Source: Anaerovorax sp. IOR16 | Lineage (GTDB): Bacteria > Bacillota > Clostridia > Peptostreptococcales > Anaerovoracaceae | DNA: 64,000 nt | NCBI RefSeq assembly: GCF_017168145.1 | Contig: NZ_JADQTL010000010.1 | Coordinates: 434,001-498,000, forward strand | Direction: 5' to 3' | In this document: positions 45,282 to 54,555 of the stretch, one piece after another | Layout: every line of letters starts with the position of its first letter | Numbering within the stretch: position 1 is the first letter of the stretch | Notes under the pieces: generated by a model | What the model was told of the DNA's origin: nothing | Database searches by the model: none | Seen by the model: only the letters and a program-made list of their open reading frames with translations | Program-made: the position numbers and the translations under genes

Positions 45282-45760
45282 TTTACTCTTCCTTTCATAA
45301 TTTTTTGTTTTGACCGATAAAAGGTGACTCTTGCCCAGTTTTCATTTTTATTAAATACCTCTCCAATTTCTTTAAAAGAAAAAGCCCCTGTAATACGCAA
45401 CAGAACCACCTCCTTTGCGGTTTCCTCAAGAACATGCACTGCTTTAATTAATTCCATTTTTTCTTCTGTTCGGCAGAATTTATCCTCTGGACTTAATTGA
45501 TTGGAAACAATATTGTCGTCAAGAACAGACGTCTGTTTGCGCTTCCTTTTATCAATTTCTTGATACCATACATATTTTGCAATTTGGCAAAGCCACGTAG
45601 ATACTTTGCATGTTCCGTTATATCGATTTGCTGATTTCATTGCACGATAAAAAGTTTCCTGCGTGAGCTCTTCTGCTGTGTTCACATCATTGCAAAGACT
45701 CAATAAAAACTTAAAAACAATCTCGGCATATTCATGATAAATATCCTCTGTATCAAGCAA
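45278..45760 (-). CDS. ECF-type RNA polymerase sigma factor
   Basis: A 160-residue sigma-70 family factor with regions 2 (EELTQETFYRAMKSANRYNG, VSTWLCQIAKYVWYQEIDKR) and 4 (EVVLLRITGAFSFKEIGEVF, NENWARVTFYRSKQKI) only, as in ECF factors. It starts at TTG, 8 bases after GGAGGT. Weak start plus overlap with the anti-sigma gene keep the ratio of the two balanced. Confidence 0.9.
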   Translation of the reverse strand: MLDTEDIYHEYAEIVFKFLLSLCNDVNTAEELTQETFYRAMKSANRYNGTCKVSTWLCQIAKYVWYQEIDKRKRKQTSVLDDNIVSNQLSPEDKFCRTEEKMELIKAVHVLEETAKEVVLLRITGAFSFKEIGEVFNKNENWARVTFYRSKQKIMKGRVK

Positions 45761-45820
45761 ACAACATCACCTCCTTCACAACATATATCCTAAAAAACTC
45801 ATTTTCGTTACATATTAATT

Positions 45821-45851
45821 TTAAAAAAGACATCTGTAAAAAACAGATGCC
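45821..45851 (-). terminator. Terminator after the hypothetical lipoprotein gene
   Basis: Minus strand: GGCATCTGT / ACAGATGTC around a T-rich loop, followed by TTTTTTAAAA. Confidence 0.8.
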
Positions 45852-45927
45852 ACAAGAAATCTTATTTCCTATTTCAATAAACTAATATTTCAAATAAAAT
45901 GAAACGCTTATAGCCGTTTCTTAAAAG

Positions 45928-46542
45928 CTATGACAACTCTTTTTCAGAGAATTCTATCGTCACTGCATATACAAATTCATACCCTTGTTCTTGGTATACT
46001 TGTGGTTCATTAAAATAAGTAACGCCATAAGAAGAAATCTCATCTTTTGATGTAAAAATTTGTATTGCTACGGGAATTTCTTTTCCACACTCTATTGTTT
46101 CCATTGAAAAATTTTCTGTTGAGGCAAAAAATGTTGAATTAGCCATTCCCTTTGTATTTATTTTCTGATTCGTGTGATGTTCTACACCAGAAATAGTATC
46201 ACCATTTTGAATGGCTACATGAAATCCCTCACCAAGGTGATTAAATTCAATCGCAATCCTACCTGCTTTGTTTTCAATTACATGGTTTCCGCCGGTTTCA
46301 TGAATCCATGTACCCTTATCATCAAGCTTATAGCATTTGATTGAAATACTTTTTATATTTTCACCAACCGTATAATCAAAAAACGCACTGAAATTATCAT
46401 TTTGAAGTAATTTAGCTATTCCATTCTCTTGTTCTGTGAGATCAGCCACATTTAATTGCATTGAAACTTCTTGATTTTCACCACAAGCTGTCATGCAAAG
46501 TATAAAAAGCAGTAATAAAATCATTGAGATGATCTTTTTCAT
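45928..46542 (-). CDS. Hypothetical lipoprotein
   Basis: A 204-residue protein with a clear lipoprotein signal (KKIISMILLLLFILCMTAC). The mature part is beta-rich with no motif I know. It lies between the sigma-factor pair and a DUF2089-type operon, all on the minus strand, and has its own terminator. AGAGAGG precedes the ATG. Confidence 0.65.
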   Translation of the reverse strand: MKKIISMILLLLFILCMTACGENQEVSMQLNVADLTEQENGIAKLLQNDNFSAFFDYTVGENIKSISIKCYKLDDKGTWIHETGGNHVIENKAGRIAIEFNHLGEGFHVAIQNGDTISGVEHHTNQKINTKGMANSTFFASTENFSMETIECGKEIPVAIQIFTSKDEISSYGVTYFNEPQVYQEQGYEFVYAVTIEFSEKELS

Positions 46543-46636
46543 ATTTTTCTTACCTCTCTAATACAAATAAACGATTCTTGATATTGCTATTATTTCTGCA
46601 ATGTTCTGCTTATTAATATTGTAATTAACGATCCAT

Positions 46637-46957
46637 TTACTCTAAATCTTGAATGTTCATTTTCCCTAGTTCCTTTTTTTGTTTGTATTTCTCTCTACAA
46701 GCAAAATAAATAATCAGATACACTAATGTAGGAATATTTGATAAGATAAAGGTTGATGCCATTAAGCCGAAAATATCCCAATGACTCATACCATCAAAAA
46801 TTGCCAAAGAAACAATCATCAACAAAGAATAAGCAAAAAATATAAGTGGCAACACCAAGCCAAACCATTTATTCTCTCTTTTTGATAAAAAAATCTGCAG
46901 GCATATACTGCCTGCTACTAGAAACATAAAAATAATAATGTTAATACTTAAAAACAC
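46637..46957 (-). CDS. Small membrane protein
   Basis: A 106-residue protein with three membrane helices (INIIIFMFLVAGSICLQIFL, LVLPLIFFAYSLLMIVSLA, STFILSNIPTLVYLIIYFA) and a short basic tail. It starts at GTG after GGAGGATG and directly follows the DUF2089-type regulator, so it is probably the regulator's partner. Function unknown. Confidence 0.65.
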   Translation of the reverse strand: MFLSINIIIFMFLVAGSICLQIFLSKRENKWFGLVLPLIFFAYSLLMIVSLAIFDGMSHWDIFGLMASTFILSNIPTLVYLIIYFACREKYKQKKELGKMNIQDLE

Positions 46958-47260
46958 TTACACATCCTCCTTTTTCATTTTCTTATACTCATTTATTAGA
47001 ATTTTTGCCGCTTCAAAATCAACTTTATCATTAACTGCAAGTCGCTTTATTAAAGCGATATATGGTTCATTTGCAGAATCCTCACTGATTTGAATTTTTT
47101 GAATCAGTTTATCCAATCTAAGTCGAACCGTGGGATAGGTTACACCATATTGATTCGCAATTTCTTTTAATGAACCGGATGCCAAAATAAATTTTTTTAT
47201 AAACGAAATATCTTCATTATCAAGATTTATCATCCATTCAGGAACAATTTCTATTGCCAT
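46958..47260 (-). CDS. DUF2089-type helix-turn-helix protein
   Basis: A 100-residue protein. WMINLDNEDISFIKKFILAS followed by SLKEIANQYGVTYPTVRLRL is a helix-turn-helix of the DUF2089 family; KVDFEAAKILINEYKKMK closes it. The ATG at 47260 follows GGAGG. A 25-base perfect palindrome overlaps its promoter region at 47307-47331 and is the likely operator, suggesting autoregulation. Confidence 0.75.
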   Translation of the reverse strand: MAIEIVPEWMINLDNEDISFIKKFILASGSLKEIANQYGVTYPTVRLRLDKLIQKIQISEDSANEPYIALIKRLAVNDKVDFEAAKILINEYKKMKKEDV

Positions 47261-47306
47261 AAGAACCTCCATTTTAATAATATTAAGGTTATACTATAAT
47301 ATTATT

Positions 47307-47331
47307 AAAGTCAATACTTAGTATTGACTTT
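47307..47331. promoter_or_regulatory. Perfect 12+1+12 palindrome overlapping the DUF2089 operon promoter
   Basis: AAAGTCAATACT-T-AGTATTGACTTT. On the minus strand the TTGACT inside it can serve as -35, with TATAAC 15 bases on. The other bases of this gap (47332-47500) show nothing recognised. Confidence 0.65.
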
Positions 47332-47500
47332 ATCTAAATTATTGATTCTTTACTGTCATATTTGCATGTATAACTCCAATATCATCTCTTATTTTCCATC
47401 TATCATCATAATATAGAACAAATATTATTCTTCCAGAAAAGAGATACTGATTGTAATAATTTTTCAAGATTTATTAACAATGTTGATTATTTTCTATATA

Positions 47501-47545
47501 AATAATGAGCTGACATCATTTGAGTTATGACATCAGCTCATTATT
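47501..47545. terminator. Terminator after iadA
   Basis: AATAATGAGCTGA / TCAGCTCATTATT plus an inner TGTCAT/ATGACA-like extension gives a long stem. The T-tail on the minus side is short (TTATTTATATAG). Confidence 0.65.
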
Positions 47546-47568
47546 AGAATTTAAGTATTACCTTTTTA

Positions 47569-48759
47569 TTAATCTGCTTTCGGCTTTTCAAAAGTCCCAA
47601 ATACGATTGGTTTCCCTTCTTTAACCATTACCTTTCCTTTTGCAATCACCGTATCGATGATTAAGTCCTCTGCATTTAATAGGCAAAGGTCTGCATCGTA
47701 GCCTTCTTCAATACGGCCTTTTCCCTTAAGCTTCAAGATTCGAGCTGGATTTGAAGTGATGGCTTTTATTGCAATTTCAAGAGGAATTTCTGCCTTTTTC
47801 ACACATTCCCGAACTTCCTTTAAAAGGCAGCTGCCCTTTCCGATCCCGATTCCAACAAACTCTTGCTTTTCATTGAAAATCGGAAGGCTTCCCTGACCGT
47901 CGGATGAAATTGTAAACTGATCGCTGCTTACACCTTCGTCCAACATACGTTTTATACCTGTACATACCCGAACTTCATCACAGATGGTTTCCCAATAATC
48001 GATATCTTCATTTCCGGTAAAATCCACAAAGCCTCCATCTTTGGCATATGCTAAACATCGTTCAAAAAGCATTGCATTTCGATTGATGTGTGTCGGTAAA
48101 AATTGAGATTTCGGAATTTCTGTTTCCTCCACAGTACGCTCAATCAGATCAATGCATCGAGGGCTATCACCCAAATGTATATTCAAAATACCCGCTTTTC
48201 CCGACAACATGCCACCCACTCTGCTGTCTGCGGCAATTCGAATAAATTCTTCAAAGGTAGGCTGAGAAGAGCGATGATCTGAAATAGCAATCTCTCCGAC
48301 TCCGATAACCTTATCAAGCATCATAATATCTTTCATCAGGCTATCGGTTAATGTATGCACCGGTACTTGATAAGATCCAGTATACACAAAAGTGCTAATA
48401 CCTTCTTCTTCCAACCCTTTTGCCTTTGCTAAAAGTGCAGTCATATCTCTGCCAATACCGTCCGTACCAATGCAACCAACGACCGTTGTGATTCCAAAGG
48501 TAGTAAGGTCCGTTAACGTAGCTTCCGGCGTTCTTGTCGCAAAACCACCTTCGCCGCCTCCACCCATAATGTGTTCATGAGAATCAATGAAACCCGGTAC
48601 TAAGCACTTTCCTGTACCATCAATGATTTCTACTCCTACATTTTGTCCAAGCTCTAAGTCTTTACCGATCTGACAGATTTTACCTCCAGCAATTAAAACA
48701 TCCATCGTGCCTAAGCATTCTGGTGCATATACTGTTACATTTTTTATTTGCTTTATCAT
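47569..48759 (-). CDS. iadA: Beta-aspartyl (isoaspartyl) dipeptidase
   Basis: A 396-residue amidohydrolase that splits isoaspartyl dipeptides. Motifs are LVPGFIDSHEHIMGGGGEGG (metal HxH and the substrate loop), GEIAISDHRSSQPT (with the metal-bridging region) and ISSDGQGSLPIF with the catalytic Asp. The match to IadA is strong across the length. It follows the YfcC transporter by 39 bases, in one operon under a sigma-54 promoter. Confidence 0.95.
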   Translation of the reverse strand: MIKQIKNVTVYAPECLGTMDVLIAGGKICQIGKDLELGQNVGVEIIDGTGKCLVPGFIDSHEHIMGGGGEGGFATRTPEATLTDLTTFGITTVVGCIGTDGIGRDMTALLAKAKGLEEEGISTFVYTGSYQVPVHTLTDSLMKDIMMLDKVIGVGEIAISDHRSSQPTFEEFIRIAADSRVGGMLSGKAGILNIHLGDSPRCIDLIERTVEETEIPKSQFLPTHINRNAMLFERCLAYAKDGGFVDFTGNEDIDYWETICDEVRVCTGIKRMLDEGVSSDQFTISSDGQGSLPIFNEKQEFVGIGIGKGSCLLKEVRECVKKAEIPLEIAIKAITSNPARILKLKGKGRIEEGYDADLCLLNAEDLIIDTVIAKGKVMVKEGKPIVFGTFEKPKAD

Positions 48760-48798
48760 GGTTTACCTCTTTTTTGTGTCTATCCGTTAAAACTGATT

Positions 48799-50328
48799 TT
48801 AGAAACCACTCATACTTGCAATGATTATGGTTACAACTGCCATAACATAGAGTATTCCTAAGAATTTGATCATAAATTTAACCCATTTTGCCCAATCAAG
48901 TCTTGCAATCGCCAAAGCACCCATAAGACAACCAGAAGTTGGAACAATTAAATTAGTTAAAGCATCACCAAGCTGGAACGCTAAAACAGCAGTCTGACGC
49001 GTTACTCCTAAAAGATCTGCTAAAGGTGCCATAATTGGCATTGTCAATGCAGCTTGACCGGAACCAGATACAACAAAGAAATTGAAAACAGACTGGAAAA
49101 TATACATAAGTACTGCTGCAGCTGTCGCAGATAATCCTACAAATGCGCCACTTAATCCATTTAAAATTGTATTCAATACGGTTCCGTCCGTAGGCTCGGC
49201 TCCACCAAGCACAAGCATAATACCCTGCGCCATACCTACAATCATTGCAGCTCCAACTAAATCAGATACACCCGTTTTAAAAGATTGCGCCATATCATTT
49301 ACGGTCATATTGTTTAATTTAAATATAACACCGATAATACCAGCAACAATACCCATAATGAAAAACTGTGTTGCCAATTCCGGGATGTAGTATCCATTTT
49401 TCATAACACCCCAAACGACCCAAATCATTCCAGCTACAATCGTCAAAAGTACCAAAGCGTGCCCAATTCCAAATTTCTGCACTTCACCGGATTGTTCTTC
49501 AAATTCTTTTCTAAAGTATTCATCCGATTCATGCGCAACGGATTTCATAGGATCTTTTTTAATTTTAGCCGCATAAATCATTGTTAAAACAACGCCAACT
49601 CCGGTAAAAATAAACCACATTATAATACGGAAATTTGCACCTGAAAAAACAGGCACACCAGCGATTCCTTGTGCAATTGCAACAGAAAACGGATTCATCC
49701 AAGAAGTACCAAATCCAATTTGCGTAGCGACATAAGTAATTAAAATTCCAACAACAGAATCATAACCCATTGCAATAACAAGTGGAATTAAAATCATTGC
49801 AAATGGCAAAGCTTCCTCCCCCATGCCAAATACTGCTCCGCCAAGAGAAAAGAGTATAAAAAGCAATGGAAGCAATAGCTTTTCTCTGCCTTGCGTTTTC
49901 CCAATCATATTCAGAATTCCGGTTTCTACCGCACCAGTACGCAAGATAATTCCAAATGCACCTCCGATGACTAAAATGAACGCAATAACACCAACTGCAG
50001 ATCCCCATTTGTCACCCTTTACCATACCTTCAAATACATAATTGAATAAACCAACTTCACCATATGGTTCAAATAAAGAAATACCTTCTTTTAACGGTTC
50101 TCCATTATCATCCAATACATACTGAAAGCTTCCATCTTCAATGACCGTTCTGGTTTTCTCTACCCCATTTACCATGTATGTAACTTCTTCCGTTGAATAC
50201 ATGCCCTGAGGAATAAGGTAGGTTAGCAATGCAGCTAAAACTACTACAAGAAAAATAATGACGTAAGTATCCGGCATTTGAAAGCCTTTGTTTAGAGTTT
50301 CTAAACCTTTTTTCTTATCCTTACTCAT
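48799..50328 (-). CDS. YfcC/AbgT-like membrane transporter
   Basis: A 509-residue transporter with about twelve membrane segments, of the YfcC family (MPDTYVIIFLVVVLAALLTY, GAFGIILRTGAVETGILNMI, GFGTSWMNPFSVAIAQGIAG, VSGSGQAALTMPIMAPLADL). Family members move small carboxylate or peptide substrates. Being upstream of iadA, it probably imports isoaspartyl dipeptides or a similar compound (inference). Confidence 0.85.
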   Translation of the reverse strand: MSKDKKKGLETLNKGFQMPDTYVIIFLVVVLAALLTYLIPQGMYSTEEVTYMVNGVEKTRTVIEDGSFQYVLDDNGEPLKEGISLFEPYGEVGLFNYVFEGMVKGDKWGSAVGVIAFILVIGGAFGIILRTGAVETGILNMIGKTQGREKLLLPLLFILFSLGGAVFGMGEEALPFAMILIPLVIAMGYDSVVGILITYVATQIGFGTSWMNPFSVAIAQGIAGVPVFSGANFRIIMWFIFTGVGVVLTMIYAAKIKKDPMKSVAHESDEYFRKEFEEQSGEVQKFGIGHALVLLTIVAGMIWVVWGVMKNGYYIPELATQFFIMGIVAGIIGVIFKLNNMTVNDMAQSFKTGVSDLVGAAMIVGMAQGIMLVLGGAEPTDGTVLNTILNGLSGAFVGLSATAAAVLMYIFQSVFNFFVVSGSGQAALTMPIMAPLADLLGVTRQTAVLAFQLGDALTNLIVPTSGCLMGALAIARLDWAKWVKFMIKFLGILYVMAVVTIIIASMSGF

Positions 50329-50375
50329 TTCACACCTCCAAAAATAAATATAAATAACTTCTAACCAAATAATAT

Positions 50376-50392
50376 AAGCAAAAATGATGCCA
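50376..50392 (-). promoter_or_regulatory. Sigma-54 promoter of the yfcC-type transporter and iadA
   Basis: Minus strand TGGCAT-CATTT-TTGCTT, with the conserved GG and GC spaced as in -24/-12 elements. It lies about 48 bases before the transporter start, and a sigma-54 activator gene ends 145 bases upstream. Confidence 0.85.
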
Positions 50393-50430
50393 TTTCTAAA
50401 TATTTTCCTCTTTTTAGATAAAAATATATA

Positions 50431-50486
50431 AAAAAAGCAAGGATATTTCCTGATTTTTACTTTATTATAGGAAACTCTTGCTTTAT
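50431..50486 (-). terminator. Terminator after the sigma-54 activator gene
   Basis: Minus strand AAAGCAAG ... CTTGCTTTTTTTA with an inner TTTCCT/AGGAAA stem. Confidence 0.8.
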
Positions 50487-50537
50487 CTCTATCACTTTAT
50501 TAAATTTTGTCGTTGAAACAATCGAATTAAAATGGTC

Positions 50538-52367
50538 TTATGGCTTTATTTGGTTACCATTAATTTTATTTGGTTGCCATTTATCCAGAACCATTTCTCC
50601 CTTTTTCGTTAAACTAGCTCCACTTCGGCCCCTTTTTTGAACTAAATAATCTTCGCTTTCCAATTGTTTAAGACGCGTTCTAACTTGGCCTTCCGTACAA
50701 TATTTTCCGCAATTAGTTAAATATTGTGCTATATTTACTCTTCCGGCAATACGATTTTGTTTATGCAAATTTGATACAGCTTGCAATATATCATAAAGTT
50801 CTACACTCATTGATTCAAAAAAATTAGGAAATGATTGTGCTCTTTGAATATGATTTTCCGTATCATCCGTTGCAAACTCAAAAAAATGTGTATCCGGCAA
50901 ATCACATATTGAAAGATGATTTCCTTTTTGCCTAACGGCTAACATATATTTAATCGTATTGTATAATTCTCTCACATTCCCATTCCATCTAAGTTTTTGA
51001 AATACATCAAAAACCTCATCTTCAACCTCTATGGAATGACCAAGTTCTTTTTTTATAAAATACTCTACTAAAGGTTTTATTTCTTCCGGCATTTCTCGCA
51101 AAGTCGGCAAATGTATGCACCCCATTTTCAAACGAAAATAAAGATCGGCACGAAATTGCCCATTATGAACCATTTCTTTTAAATTTTTATTCGTAGCGGC
51201 AATCACCCGAATATCTACTTTTTTTATATTATTTCCTCCAAGAGGCATAATTTCTTTTTCTTGTAAAACACGTAGCAGTTTTGTTTGCATTCTTGCAGAA
51301 ATGTCACCGATTTCATCCAAAAATATACTTCCGCCGTCTGCTTGCTCAAAAAGTCCTCGTTTTCCTCCTTTTCGGGCACCTGTAAATGCACCTTCTTCAT
51401 ATCCGAACAATTCGCTTTCCATCAATTCCTCTGGAAAAGCGCTGAAATTTGCAGCCACATATGGACCATTTTTTCGATTGGATGCATTATGAATGGAGGA
51501 CGCAAACAATTCTTTCCCTGTTCCACTTTCCCCCTCAATCAATACAGTCAAATCAGTTTTTGCTAGTTTTTTGGCTTTTTCCTTTTCTTCTAAAAGTCTA
51601 GGTGATCTCCCTAATAGATTTGAAAAAGAATAAACCGCAACATAACCTTTACTCTGCAGCTTTTCTTTTAAGAGATTTCTCATTACTTCCGTTTCGGCAT
51701 TCATTAAAATCATTTTTTTTGAAATCTCAATAATTTTAGTAGTATATGGACGAACGACAGAATTTCCATCCCAATTAGATACACCGATTAATTCCGCAAT
51801 TCCGACTAAAGAAGCAAGGTCTAAACCACGCGGCTTTAAGTCTATAATTTTTTTAATGCTCTTTGGTACCATGTGAACTTCGCCCGGAGTAATCGCAATC
51901 GAAAAAGCAGACAGATCAAGAGGTTCTTTCCCTTCTTTTTGATAATCTGCATCCATGGCGGGATACCATGCAACGTATTCAATATGATTGACACCGATCT
52001 CAAGCAAATTTTGAATACAAGTCTCTGCGGTTTCTTTTGCATCATTTACAAATAGAACTTTTTGACCTTTTGGGATTGTTATGACTTGCTCAATTTCATC
52101 CAACTGCAAAAAACGCCGGCACACAAAATAAGAGATTCCTTCTGTTAAAAGATCTGCTTCCTCCATCTCTCTTTTTAACTCATCACTGGAGAGCAAAACA
52201 ATATCTGCGGTTCCTTCCACTTCACGAATCTGCCCTAAACCCGTATCAAGCGCATAAGAAATAATCTGGATTCCTTCTCCCAGAACATCTTTTAATTGTT
52301 GCTCCAGACATTTTTTTGTTTCTTCTGAACCGGCAATGAGTACAACCGTTTTTTTTGCATTTGTCAT
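50538..52367 (-). CDS. Sigma-54-dependent transcriptional activator
   Basis: A 609-residue enhancer-binding protein. Residues 1-255 are a sensory region with no receiver domain; residues about 265-500 are the AAA+ domain, with Walker A GESGTGKELFASS, the GAFTGA loop (EGAFTGARKGG), Walker B GGSIFLDEIG and the arginine-finger region FRADLYFRL. The C terminus lacks a clear Fis helix-turn-helix but has a winged-helix-like stretch (TEGQVRTRLKQLESEDYLVQ). It sits upstream of the sigma-54-promoted transporter-iadA operon, its probable target. It begins 11 bases after trpS. Confidence 0.9.
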   Translation of the reverse strand: MTNAKKTVVLIAGSEETKKCLEQQLKDVLGEGIQIISYALDTGLGQIREVEGTADIVLLSSDELKREMEEADLLTEGISYFVCRRFLQLDEIEQVITIPKGQKVLFVNDAKETAETCIQNLLEIGVNHIEYVAWYPAMDADYQKEGKEPLDLSAFSIAITPGEVHMVPKSIKKIIDLKPRGLDLASLVGIAELIGVSNWDGNSVVRPYTTKIIEISKKMILMNAETEVMRNLLKEKLQSKGYVAVYSFSNLLGRSPRLLEEKEKAKKLAKTDLTVLIEGESGTGKELFASSIHNASNRKNGPYVAANFSAFPEELMESELFGYEEGAFTGARKGGKRGLFEQADGGSIFLDEIGDISARMQTKLLRVLQEKEIMPLGGNNIKKVDIRVIAATNKNLKEMVHNGQFRADLYFRLKMGCIHLPTLREMPEEIKPLVEYFIKKELGHSIEVEDEVFDVFQKLRWNGNVRELYNTIKYMLAVRQKGNHLSICDLPDTHFFEFATDDTENHIQRAQSFPNFFESMSVELYDILQAVSNLHKQNRIAGRVNIAQYLTNCGKYCTEGQVRTRLKQLESEDYLVQKRGRSGASLTKKGEMVLDKWQPNKINGNQIKP

Positions 52368-52378
52368 AGGCTCTATCC

Positions 52379-53359
52379 TTAATATCCTAAACCAAACCGT
52401 TCCTTTACACGTTTCATTGTTGCTTCGGAAATGGCATTGGCACGTTCTGCACCATCCTTTAAGATTTCCAATAATTCCTGAGATTCTCTGATTTCCTGAA
52501 AACGTTCTTGAATTGGTGCGATGGCACCTACTGCAATTTCAACCAAATCCTTTTTAAAATCACCGTATCCATGTCCTTCATACGCTTTTTCAATTTCAGA
52601 AACTTCTTTTCCAGAAAACGCGCTGTAAATATTAAGTAAATTACTGATTCCCGGCTTGTTTTCCAAGTCAAAACGAACAACGCCATCCGAATCTGTAGTT
52701 GCTTTCATAATAGATTTTTTTATTTTTTGTGGGGTATCTAATAGAGAAATGCGACTGTGTACATTTTCTGCACTTTTACTCATTTTGCTCGTAGGATCAT
52801 CCAACGCCATGATACGTGCACCACTTTTTAAAAATCTTCCATCTGGTACAACAAAAGTTTCGCCATATTTATTATTTACACGAATCGCAAGGTCTCTTGT
52901 CAGCTCAATATGTTGCTTCTGGTCATTTCCAACCGGAACAATGTCAGTATCATAAAGTAAAATATCCGCTGCCATTAAAACCGGATAGTTAAATAACCCT
53001 GCAGGAGCAGACTCTCTGCCTTTGCTTTTCTGCTTAAATTGCGTCATACGAGAAAGTTCCCCGGTATACGCTGCACAAGTCAATACCCAAGAAAGTTCTG
53101 CATGTCCGCTGACATCCGATTGAACAAAAACAATGGATTTTTTAGGATCCAATCCAACTGCGAGATAAAGTGCTGCAACATCTAAAATATTTTTACGTAA
53201 GGTCGCAGGATCTTGTTGAACGGTGATAGAATGCATATCTACAATGCAATACAAACAATCGTTTTCGTTCTGTAATTCTACAAACTGTTTCAAAGCACCT
53301 AAATAATTCCCAATATGTATATTTCCTGTAGGCTGAACGCCTGAAAACACCCTTTTCAT
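52379..53359 (-). CDS. trpS: Tryptophanyl-tRNA synthetase
   Basis: A 326-residue class I synthetase. GNIHIGNYLGAL is the HIGH motif and SKMSKSAE the KMSKS motif; AYTGELSRMTQFKQK and LMAADILLYDTDIVPVG are also typical. I chose the ATG at 53359 after GGAGGG. No T-box leader exists here; the gene is translated from the sigB operon transcript, an odd place for trpS. Confidence 0.96.
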   Translation of the reverse strand: MKRVFSGVQPTGNIHIGNYLGALKQFVELQNENDCLYCIVDMHSITVQQDPATLRKNILDVAALYLAVGLDPKKSIVFVQSDVSGHAELSWVLTCAAYTGELSRMTQFKQKSKGRESAPAGLFNYPVLMAADILLYDTDIVPVGNDQKQHIELTRDLAIRVNNKYGETFVVPDGRFLKSGARIMALDDPTSKMSKSAENVHSRISLLDTPQKIKKSIMKATTDSDGVVRFDLENKPGISNLLNIYSAFSGKEVSEIEKAYEGHGYGDFKKDLVEIAVGAIAPIQERFQEIRESQELLEILKDGAERANAISEATMKRVKERFGLGY

Positions 53360-53361
53360 AA

Positions 53362-54114
53362 TCAAACCCTCCATGCTTCCTTAAACTTATCCTTTAATTT
53401 CTTTTCAATTCTTGATATCGTCATCTGTGAAACACCAAATTCCTCTGCAATTTGTTGTTGTGTTTTACTTTGTACGAAACGTTTTTGAAACAACTGTTGT
53501 TCCTGTTCATCCAACTGTGCCAATACACCCTTTATTAATTCTGCATCTTCAAAACTGGAAAATCCGCTATCTTCAACACCCATATATTTTTCAAATACAG
53601 AACCATCTCCCTCATCCTGATTATCATCAAAGGTCTGCTGTAAGGAATATGCTCCGTAAGATTGTCCGCTTTCCATTGCTTCCAAGATCTGCTCTTGTGT
53701 ATGGCCAAGATATTCTGCCAACTCTTTTACCGTTGGAACACGGTGTAGCTTAGAGGAAAGTGCTTCTTTTGCCTTTGGAAGCTGAGCGGATATTTCTTTA
53801 AGCCGCCTCGGCACCTTAACCATCCATCCTTTATCTCTAAAATACCGTTTGATTTCACCAATGATAGTCGGCGTAGCAAAGCTTGTAAATTCAAAACCTT
53901 TGGAAGCATCAAACCGTTCCACGGCAAAAACCAAAGCCATAGAACCTACCTGATACAAATCTTCGTATTCCACGCCTTTGTTTAAATATTTCCGTATTAA
54001 AATATCAATCATATATAAATAATGTTCGACAATTTGATTTCTCAGCTCAATGTTTTTGGTCTGGCTGTATTTTTCAAATAAGTCCTTTATATTGGTTTGG
54101 TTCATTGAGGACAT
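53362..54114 (-). CDS. sigB: Stress sigma factor, SigB type
   Basis: A 250-residue sigma-70 factor of the SigB/SigF/SigG group with regions 2, 3 and 4. The stretches FATPTIIGEIKRYFRDKGWM and KVPRRLKEISAQLPKAKEAL are closer to SigB than to SigF. Region 4 is QQQIAEEFGVSQMTISRIEK. Co-transcription with RsbV and RsbW homologues and the matching promoter upstream support SigB. A sporulation role (SigF with SpoIIAA/SpoIIAB) is the main alternative. Confidence 0.85.
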   Translation of the reverse strand: MSSMNQTNIKDLFEKYSQTKNIELRNQIVEHYLYMIDILIRKYLNKGVEYEDLYQVGSMALVFAVERFDASKGFEFTSFATPTIIGEIKRYFRDKGWMVKVPRRLKEISAQLPKAKEALSSKLHRVPTVKELAEYLGHTQEQILEAMESGQSYGAYSLQQTFDDNQDEGDGSVFEKYMGVEDSGFSSFEDAELIKGVLAQLDEQEQQLFQKRFVQSKTQQQIAEEFGVSQMTISRIEKKLKDKFKEAWRV

Positions 54115-54129
54115 AGAAAACTCCTAAAC

Positions 54130-54537
54130 TCATTTGCAATTGCAATACTTCACCATTTTAATTTTTGTTCCTGCCCCGATTTCAGAAAAAATATCAACTT
54201 CATCCATAAGGGCACGTATGATAAAAATACCCAAACCACCTTCTTTTGGTTCATCGGGATTTGGCATTTGATATTTGCTCATATCATAGCCTCCTGCTCG
54301 GTCCGTAATAAGAATCGTGATTTGCTCTTTGCAAACCTCACAGGTCACTTCATAAGATTGTACCCCTGGGCATCCATGACGTACGACATTCGTACACGCT
54401 TCTGAAACCGCTACTTTAATGTCATCAATGGCTTCTACATCAAAACCGATACTGTTTGCCAAAGAAGAAACCGCCATGCGGACCATACTTACGTATTCCG
54501 GTTTTCCAGGGATTGAAAATTTCAATAAGTCTGTCAT
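54130..54537 (-). CDS. rsbW: Anti-sigma-B kinase RsbW
   Basis: A 135-residue GHKL-type serine kinase. KPEYVSMVRMAVSSLANSIG and IDDIKVAVSEACTNVVRHG (N box) match RsbW; the G boxes are DRAGGYD and EGGLGIFII. It binds and inactivates SigB and phosphorylates RsbV. Confidence 0.88.
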   Translation of the reverse strand: MTDLLKFSIPGKPEYVSMVRMAVSSLANSIGFDVEAIDDIKVAVSEACTNVVRHGCPGVQSYEVTCEVCKEQITILITDRAGGYDMSKYQMPNPDEPKEGGLGIFIIRALMDEVDIFSEIGAGTKIKMVKYCNCK

Positions 54538-54555
54538 TCAAATCTCCTCGTTTCC

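Noticed and set aside
53362-54114. Assigning the sigma factor as SigF with SpoIIAA/SpoIIAB
   Set aside because: Region 2-3 sequence and the GTTTAA/GGGTAT promoter fit SigB better; the alternative is noted in the entry.
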